A DNA stretch of 64,000 bases, taken from positions 47,936,289 to 48,000,288 of the forward strand of contig JAAALK010000286.1 of assembly GCA_019279435.1 (NCBI GenBank), read 5' to 3'. The notes under the pieces were generated by a model. The model searched no databases, had not been told where the DNA came from, and saw nothing but the letters and a program-made list of their open reading frames with translations. Shown here one piece after another: positions 56,710-64,000 of the stretch. Numbering within the stretch: position 1 is the first letter of the stretch; every line of letters begins with the position of its first letter. The position numbers were made by a program, and so were the translations under genes. Source of the stretch: Zizania palustris. Its lineage: Eukaryota; Streptophyta; Magnoliopsida; Poales; Poaceae.

Positions 56710-57200
56710 AGAGGAATATTGTATGATTTGTTTAGTTTGGTATCGTTTGTAATTGTACTAATTTTTATATTACTAAAGTTTTAGAGGAATCTATAGTTTG
56801 TTTAGTTTGGTGTCGTTTATAACAGTGAACTTGTTGATCGAGTCCCGGTGCATTATAATGCGGAAAAATATATATTAAAAAACATAATACAAATGATATA
56901 AATAATTTAAAATATTATAAAATAATATTAATCATAATTAGGTTTAAAAAGTAGTATATCCTTTTTAAAAATAATATAGATTATGATGGAAGTTCTATAT
57001 GTTAATAAGAAGCTAGTAGTAAGTACAGATTTACCGTCTCTAATTTCTTTTAGAGTAGTATTGATATATGGTTTGTTTAGTCTGGTATGGTTTATAATTA
57101 TACTTAAATTTTGGTCTACTAAAATTTGGAAGAATATATGGTTTGTTTAGTCTGCAGGTATGGTTTATAATTGTACTTAATTTTGGTATGGCCAAGTTTT
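56710..57200. repeat. Degenerate 70-80 bp repeats
   Basis: GAATATATGGTTTGTTTAGT followed by CTGGTATGGTTTATAATTG-like sequence recurs at about 56715, 56793, 57066 and 57136 with divergence and an interruption of about 200 bp. Confidence 0.5.
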
Positions 57201-57206
57201 AGTAAG

Positions 57207-57326
57207 CACTACAACAAAACAGGCAACTTCCGTCGGCCAAAGCCGACGGAAGTTAGCCCTTTTCCGACGGAAGAAGCCAACTTCCGTCGGCCTTTGGCCG
57301 ACGGAAGCGCGGCGACGGAAGTTAGC
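57207..57326. mobile_element. CACTA (En/Spm) terminal fragment with palindromic subterminal motifs
   Basis: Begins CACTACAACAAAAC, a CACTA terminal repeat. It is followed by two near-perfect palindromes: AACTTCCGTCGGC with its inverse around a CAAA loop, and CTTCCGTCGGCC with its inverse around a TTT loop. Subterminal motifs like these bind transposase. The other end is not in sight, so this is a truncated end. Confidence 0.7.
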
Positions 57327-57966
57327 TAACCATGACATGTTTGGTCAATTCTATAAGTTTCTATTCTTGTAAACCATACTTGTCCTCAAATGAAATAACA
57401 CAACCCCACAGTCTTTAACCTTAACAAAAATTTAGCATTACCATTATTTAATTTGACATAGTTACTTTGTGTACTCTACAAACCAAACATTCTTCTAATC
57501 CTTTCTACCCATACTCTTTGGAACAAATGATTTGAGGTTTCTAAAATTCCATAGTAAACTGATGCACAACATTAATATTGGAGAAGTCTAACACATTTTC
57601 ATTCTTCATACGTCTTGGATTCCTGATTCGAATTATCAGCCTATGCCATTAATTCTAATCCTCTTTTTTTTCCATTATTCATGTGTTTCTTCTGGAACCA
57701 TATGCATGTGTTCCAATGAAAGGAGCTAGCTACTGAGCTGCTTTTCCTTTGCTATTCTCGCTGATGCACATGCGTGTTCCTCACTTCACGTACATACGTT
57801 TGCACTTTTGTTGTCCAGCAGCTGTGGCCTTTTATTGCTGCCATTTTTATTTTCTCCAAGCATATGCATGATCGACGTACGTACGTGCAGATGCATCACA
57901 TTAATATCTCCATCAAAAAAGATTCCTTTTTACCCTTTTTAATTTTATTAAAAAACTTTACTTATA
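57327..57966. other. Intergenic, no gene seen
   Basis: AT-rich, no recognised feature. Confidence 0.5.
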
Positions 57967-58363
57967 TCTCTACTATATTAAAGTGGCAAGTGGTCGTCCG
58001 TCCGCAGTCTCCCTCCCCGTGCAGCGCGCCTCTCACTTCCCATAAAAAATCAATCAAAACTTATACCCTAAAAAAATCGGTGCAACCACCCTAAAAAAAC
58101 CGGTGCAGCCCCGTCAAAGCGCGAACGTGCACTCAACCGTGCCCGGCCCCCTGTGCATGCATGCGCGCAAGCAGGTTTCATTGCGTGAGAAAGAAAGAAG
58201 AAAAGAGGAAAAGAAAAAAAGGAAAAAGAATAAAAAAGAAAATAAAAAACTAGAAAAAGAAAATTGTATTTATATTTTAGTCTTTTAATTTATGTATTTT
58301 GCGCGGAAATAAAAAAACTATTATAAAATAAGATTCTATTGCAAAGCACACGCCTCTGACTAG
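57967..58363 (+). mobile_element. Non-autonomous Helitron
   Basis: Starts TCTCTACTATATTAAAGT and ends GCCTCTGACTAG; the flanking host bases are A (57966) and T (58364), the AT insertion site of Helitrons. 397 bp, without Rep/helicase. A clear stem-loop before the end was not identified. A purine-rich stretch (58180-58265) gives a by-chance ORF. Confidence 0.7.
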
Positions 58364-59857
58364 TATCTTTAAACAGTTCTAATAACCCATAGTGCCTGTG
58401 TGATGTCTTAACCTCTCTTTTCTTTAGACATCTCAGTAGTTTGGACGGTTTGTTCAAAATAAATTTATATCTAATTATCTATCTTCTATTTTTTCTCTCC
58501 TAATCTCTCTCTTAAATTAATAATATTTTTGCCACATCAGGTTTTAGATGGCATAACAAATCATACCAGTTAGGAGGGTTGGTACTGTCCTTATATATAT
58601 ATAGTCTCACTTCGTAGACTAAGATGTTTTTGTTACTTCACAATATTATGTTCTTATTAATAAAAACATTATAGTAGAGTTGTAATGTCATCACTAATTA
58701 ATTATATATCCCCTCAATAATACAAATTACTGTATTGGGAAGAGATGTACATCATGCATCAGAAAAGAACCCATTATTGAGATATCTCCTTTACCTCAGA
58801 TCTAACCTAACTATGTACTATAGCAAACTTCATGAGAGCATCTTCACTAGTCCACACACAGTGATCTGAGCACTAACTTCAGATAGGGTACGTAGCTTCA
58901 AGAGAGCAAGCTAAGCTTGGTTTATCAGCTGATACGATGGACAGTATTAATTCAGGAGATATAGGTCCACTCAATATGAAGCAAAGCTGTTATACTGTAG
59001 TACTCCTAGTGAAAATTTCACTTAAATATTGGACCACACAAATTCAATTTATATGCATAGACATGCATGTTAATTTGGAGCTTACCATCCATGTCAATTT
59101 ATGGCATCAGAGACTTATGATGCTTATAGGTAGAGACTTTGTTTTATTTTTTTTATGATTCCTGAGAAGTTACTATGGGATACCATTGTACTCTCTTTAT
59201 CTGAGTTTGATTAGAGCTAAGCAAAAATAAATTATTTAAGATTGATTTGTGCGTAATTGTTGAGTAATTGATGCATGGTTGTATATATGATGGATGCATG
59301 ACTAAAAGTTCCAAAGAGTTTAGCATGCAAAAAACGTTATACATCCTTTGTTATGTGAGCCACGTACACCTCCTTAATCTTTGTATATATTAAATAGTTT
59401 TTGGAACGATAATTTTCTCTTTTATTTGTGTATCACAACTACGTGTGGGTGATGATTAAATTTGGATGAATTTAAGGGAATATTATTTTTATGTTAATTT
59501 TGGCATCCATCAAAACGTAATAAAAACTAACAATAAAAGTGTACTACACCTCAGCTCACAGTACTTCCGCTTGAGGACTAAAAACCACCGTTAATTGCAG
59601 CTATGGTTTTAGGTTACAGATATTCTAGGGAGCAAAGAGCTCAGACAGATCAGATCGGCCAGCCTTTCAGAATTTTACACCACATATATATAATTGGTGT
59701 ATGGAAATTAATGGTTTAAATTAATTAAGATGTGGCAGATTATTAGGAAGTAATTCACAGGCATGGCACATGGTTTTAACAAGGAATCTGAAGCTTTTTG
59801 CCCCGAAAGGTGTAAATGCATGTGGAGGGCAGGAGGCGCAGCTAGCAACCTATGTCA
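58364..59857. other. Intergenic, no gene seen
   Basis: AT-rich sequence, no recognised gene or repeat structure. Confidence 0.45.
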
Positions 59858-60105
59858 GGAGGTGTTTGGATTCAGGGGCTAAATTTTAGCTCGTGTCACA
59901 TCGGATGTTTCGACATTAATTTGAAGTACTAAATGTGAACTAATTATAAAAATAATTGTAGATTAGGCTCATTAGATTCGTCTCGTGAATAATCCTCCGA
60001 TTATGAATGAGTTTTGTAAATAGTCTACATTTAATACTCCAAAATAGTATTTAAACATTGGATGTGACATGGGCTAAAATTTTAGCCCCTGATCCAAACA
60101 CCCCG
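59858..60105. mobile_element. Tourist-like MITE
   Basis: 248 bp with GGAGGTGTTTGGATTCAGG at the left and CCTGATCCAAACACCCCG at the right, flanked by TCA (59855-59857 and 60106-60108). Same family as the copy at 24830. Confidence 0.82.
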
Positions 60106-61394
60106 TCAATCATGGACCACGCCATATATTGTAAATGTTTCTAAAATCCGAAACTCCTAAAACAAGTGTAGTTTTTTTTATTTAGATAGTAAAACTCAAT
60201 AGTTACGTAATCTATAAATTAATGATAGTTTTTTTAATTCTCGTCAGCTAGATAGATATTTACCGGCTGATTGTGAGAATCTGAAGCTCTCCGGATAGAC
60301 GTGAAGAACAGATCGACTTAACACAAGTCATTTGTAACACCGTTCGTAATGACGTACTGTCTTTAACAGAAATACACAAATATAGGAAACAAATATACGT
60401 GTCAACAACTTAGGAAAGATTTACCTCCATTGCACTTTGTATATTGGGAAACCGTGACAAAAAAATCACGCATTTTCCAATGAAATAAACTACTAAATTA
60501 CTGTGCATACAATTAGATACTCTGCTAATTTTCTCCTAGTTGCTACTTACTAAAGTCGGTGAACGAGGCAATTAATCTAGGTCAAACTTAGTGCATGGTC
60601 AATGGCCGAACATGGCTACGAATATCCACCGCTCAAAAAACAGATCGACAATGTTATATCATCCTCCTTTTCTATGTAACATGTAATAGTTAGGGTTTTG
60701 GGCTTAGTCCGTGAACAATATTCACATGGTACTATTCACGTGAATCGTGAATAGTATCACTAGGTCGTGTAGCGCTCAAGACTCTATTAAAATTATGGTA
60801 GATTTAAGGTTAAGAGTTTAATTGTAGTTTGAGTTAATTAGTTAGTTTCTAATTAAAAGTCAAAAATAGTCAAAAAAAAATTATATTAGATTAGGTCGGA
60901 TTGGAGCTCTACCTTGCCAGCGCGGAGATACCGTGCCGACAAGACTAGAGATCAATTCATCCATCATGTGTTCTAGGAATTATTATGCACGTGACCTAGC
61001 AGAACAACAAAATTAAAAGCACAAATTTCATCTGGCATAGTTGGTGTCTTTAACATAATAACTCTGGATAGCAGAAGCAATCACATGACTAGCATTACAA
61101 TATTATTGCACGAGGCCGGCGCGGGCACGTACGCACGCACGCACAGGAAAGACTGCAATTAGCACTGTGTTGTCACAGGCTGATTATAAACTGAAATCGT
61201 GTCCGGTGATCTCCACGACACGAAAAGATGCTGCATAAATATTAGTCATGCATGTACGAACATCACTGCGGGGCTAACCTACATGTACATCGGCACATGG
61301 CTATAATCTTAATTTGACATATTTCGGTTATAATATAACTCAATCCAGCGAGCCTCCGATCGAATCGAGGATCATTTTATTTTTAGTATCTTTT
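60106..61394. other. Intergenic, no gene seen
   Basis: No gene. Near 60708-60755 ATTCACATGGTACTATTCACG and GTGAATCGTGAATAGTATCAC form a partial palindrome. Confidence 0.4.
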
Positions 61395-61640
61395 AAATAA
61401 TAACTCTTGACGGTGCTTGTTTTAGCTGAAAATTTTTATTAGCTAGTTGGTCCGATCCGAGTATCTATCTGACTAGTCTGAATAGTTGAATAATTTAAAT
61501 ATATCATGGAACTTTGGAGAATCTACAAAACTTGATGTTTTCGGATTCTTTCTAGTTTATTTTCATATTCTCTGGATCATTTATTTCAATAGAAGTACGT
61601 GCAGCCGTCAGAAACTGAAATAAACATACATTTAAATTCA
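61395..61640. mobile_element. MITE related to the copy at 37445
   Basis: Has GCTTGTTTTAGCTGAAAA near the left and GCCGTCAGAAACTGAAATAA near the right, matching the copy at 37445. Ends not fixed. Confidence 0.4.
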
Positions 61641-62241
61641 AATAAACCTACAAATATTTTTTCTTACTCTAAAAAACAAATACTTTTTCTTCAAAATAGG
61701 GTCCTTCTCTGGACACTGTTAAATTCAAGCATAATATGGCTCGATAATATTGTTACGCCGGAAAAATATAGTGCCACACAATAAGACATGGGAAAAGGTA
61801 CAATTTTAAATACAAGATAAATGTTGGTTTATTTAAAAATCAAAAACTTTTAAAATAAGAAAAAACTATATCAGCGCGTCTCTAGTACCGATTTACTACA
61901 ATAACATAGCTATAAATGTTTTAATCTGACTAAAAAATTGAAAACCTATATAGGTTCTATCCCTTTTTGGAAAATATGCCTACTTAAACAGCAACTTAAT
62001 TACATGTCCACTTAAAGCTGAGTTTGAGTGGCCCCAGCTTGGGTTCTGTTCTGTTCATCTTCTGCTCCGTCGGTCCAAAAATGTAATAAATTTTACGGCT
62101 TAATTTTTTCCAAATATAGGTAGAATATAATTTTTATCTTAAAAACACTCATAGTACCTCAAATTTAATTACTCATTATTCTAGTACTACTGCCCATATA
62201 TACTCACTTACCCAAGAAAGGTGATATAATTTTTTATCTAC

Positions 62242-62278
<37 letters not shown>

Positions 62279-63322
62279 AGTCTAAAATTTACTATATTTT
62301 GTGATGAGAGAATATTATTTAATTATTACTTGAGTTGCTTTGAAACAATGAACACTAACTGAAAACAGAGTAATTTCTTCAGGATCTCTTACAGAAAAAT
62401 CCTGCCTAATCCTAGCTTAGAGATTTGTATGCACACGTTAGCTAGGTCATCGACTAATCAACAACATTCAACAACATAATTATTAATTCATGGATTTCTC
62501 TAGATACTTTGTTGCGTGATATGATATGGAATGGATGGAGTATATACGAGGCGCTCAAGCAGTAATAGAAAAAACTTTTGATTCTGAAATAATAAAATTA
62601 ATTAATTACCAGAGATACTCTGGAATCATCCATGTTCCACTTAATTTATCTTTACTCTGGTCAGAATTAATGAGTCAGCACACTAGCTACCAGAGTACCA
62701 ATATGGTAAAGTCTCATGTTGTATCATAAATGACATCTTAATGACATTTGCTGTTGGTTAAAACTTAAGCAAAAAATATTAGCTCGTTTACCTTTTCATC
62801 CCATCCCACGCTACATATTCTCTCTGTTGTTTCAAATCATTAACTCCACAGGTACAATGGCTATTTCCTCACTTAATTGTAAGGTACACCAGTAGGTATA
62901 TATATATATGTGTGGTACAATCTGTATGTAGAAGTATCAAGTCATATACTTATAATTGTTTAACTTTTTATAAGTGACATATTATTAAATATGAACAATT
63001 TTATAGAAAAATAAACAAACAATTATAATATTAAATTAGTTTTATTAAATTTATTGTAAAATATTTTTAATAACATATTTTTACTCTCTCTCCGTTCTCG
63101 ACCGTTCTAGAATATAAGAAGGTTGAAAGATTAAAATTTATTATAAATATAGCATTTATAAAATATATTTTTTATTTTTGAAGTATCCATACTATCTTGA
63201 ACTGATTATTCATTACTTCACCCAACTATTTCTCTACTCCAAGAATGGTGTATGCCTTCTTATTATTTTTTAATACATTTTTCAAACTTAAAACTTACTA
63301 TGCTTTAAAACAGAAAGTAGTA

Positions 63323-63353
<31 letters not shown>

Positions 63354-63610
63354 GGTCAAAAATAAGGTAGAGAATGAAGTAAAAAATTTACTTATAATAT
63401 AATCATTATAAAACGGAGAAAGTAACTTAATTTCATGCGTTAATTATGGTATTGCTTGGCGAAAGGTACTTCCCATCACGGAATAGAGATTTGACCTAGC
63501 TAGATCAAGAAGTTCCTAAAATTTTTAGTGCATGAGTACCTCCTAATATATTTTTAACAAATTATTAGTGTACCACCTCCTCAAGGGCCAAAAAAATCCC
63601 ATTCTTCCCA
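61641..63610. other. AT-rich region with microsatellites
   Basis: (TA)n runs at about 62247-62275, 62897-62908 and 63324-63350. No gene recognised. Confidence 0.55.
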
Positions 63611-63611
63611 C

Positions 63612-64000
63612 TTAACCAAAAAAATATACACATCCCATAAAAGAAGCGAACGGAATATATGCGAGAAATCTTCTTGTGTCCATATGTATATATGGAGAGG
63701 AGGTTAGGCATGCATCTAGTCCAAGCACAAACCACCAGCTGATTCTCAGTGGTGTGCTTCGTACTCTCTCTTCCATATATATTATATATACGTCGTCCAT
63801 TGTTTGCAAGATCTGATACTCGTGAGAGGTAGGCCGGTGTCCCACTGTCTCGGCCGTGGTCGATCCAATAATAATGTGTTTCACGAGCTCAATTTGATTG
63901 GTCTCCGGCTCGCTGTCCCCGATCTCTGCCACGGTCTCATCGATCTCTGCTGCAATAATCTGTACAAGTATCAAGTCTGATACTGTTGTTCTTGCTGATT
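63612..64000 (-). other. Open frame at right edge, possible exon
   Basis: The minus-strand frame is open to the window edge and codes for an acidic segment IAAEIDETVAEIGDSEPETN followed by a mixed stretch. A GT donor-like site GACGAC|GTATAT lies near 63800. No domain is recognised. It could be an internal exon of a gene outside the window or a by-chance frame. Confidence 0.25.

Noticed and set aside
58103..58288. 61-codon Lys-rich ORF
   Set aside because: By-chance frame in a purine-rich stretch of the Helitron.

Overview
The window is nuclear DNA of a monocot grass (Poaceae, most likely panicoid). The evidence is intron-containing plant genes (TGD3, PIG-M, a glycine-rich RNA-binding protein, mS38), cytosolic tRNA genes, and grass-type transposons: Sirevirus and Tat-lineage retrotransposons, Tourist and Stowaway MITEs, CACTA, Helitron and Pack-MULE. 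All gene models were read by eye from ORFs, splice consensus and reading-frame phase; no database was searched.

Layout. 1-7711: 3' part of a Sirevirus (Ty1/copia) with gag, a broken pol, an array of polypurine tracts and the 3' LTR. 8.4-8.9 kb: a small TATA-driven ORF derived from the beta-tubulin C-terminus. 9.2-11.8 kb: CACTA-like and Tourist-like remnants and a decayed hAT/ZMYM-like coding fragment. 11799-21108: a very young Ty3/gypsy (Tat-type) element with near-identical LTRs. It lacks gag and protease and carries pol, a 118-bp tandem repeat and a spliced antisense gene. 21348-22344: a Pack-MULE with a kinase gene fragment.

22.3-35.7 kb is the gene island: a small two-helix membrane protein gene (+), mitoribosomal mS38 (+), plastid lipid importer ATPase TGD3 (-), and the GPI mannosyltransferase PIG-M (+). 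TGD3 and PIG-M start head to head, 255 bp apart. PIG-M appears to have a one-base frameshift in exon 1. tRNA-Arg(CCT) and tRNA-Gln(CTG) follow.

38.9-46.0 kb is a nested stack: a hAT-like repeat, containing a copia-type solo LTR, itself split by a 3.3-kb solo LTR, plus a Tat-type solo LTR. 47.5-48.3 kb: a glycine-rich RNA-binding protein gene. 50.2-51.7 kb: an ARL2/TITAN5 pseudogene that keeps its introns. 52-64 kb is gene-poor: CACTA, Tourist, a gypsy remnant, a 159-bp duplication, a Helitron, AT microsatellites and, at the right edge, an open frame that may be an exon.

The host genes do not form a pathway. TGD3 (plastid lipid import), PIG-M (ER GPI synthesis), mS38 (mitochondrial translation) and the RNA-binding protein are independent housekeeping loci embedded in repeats.
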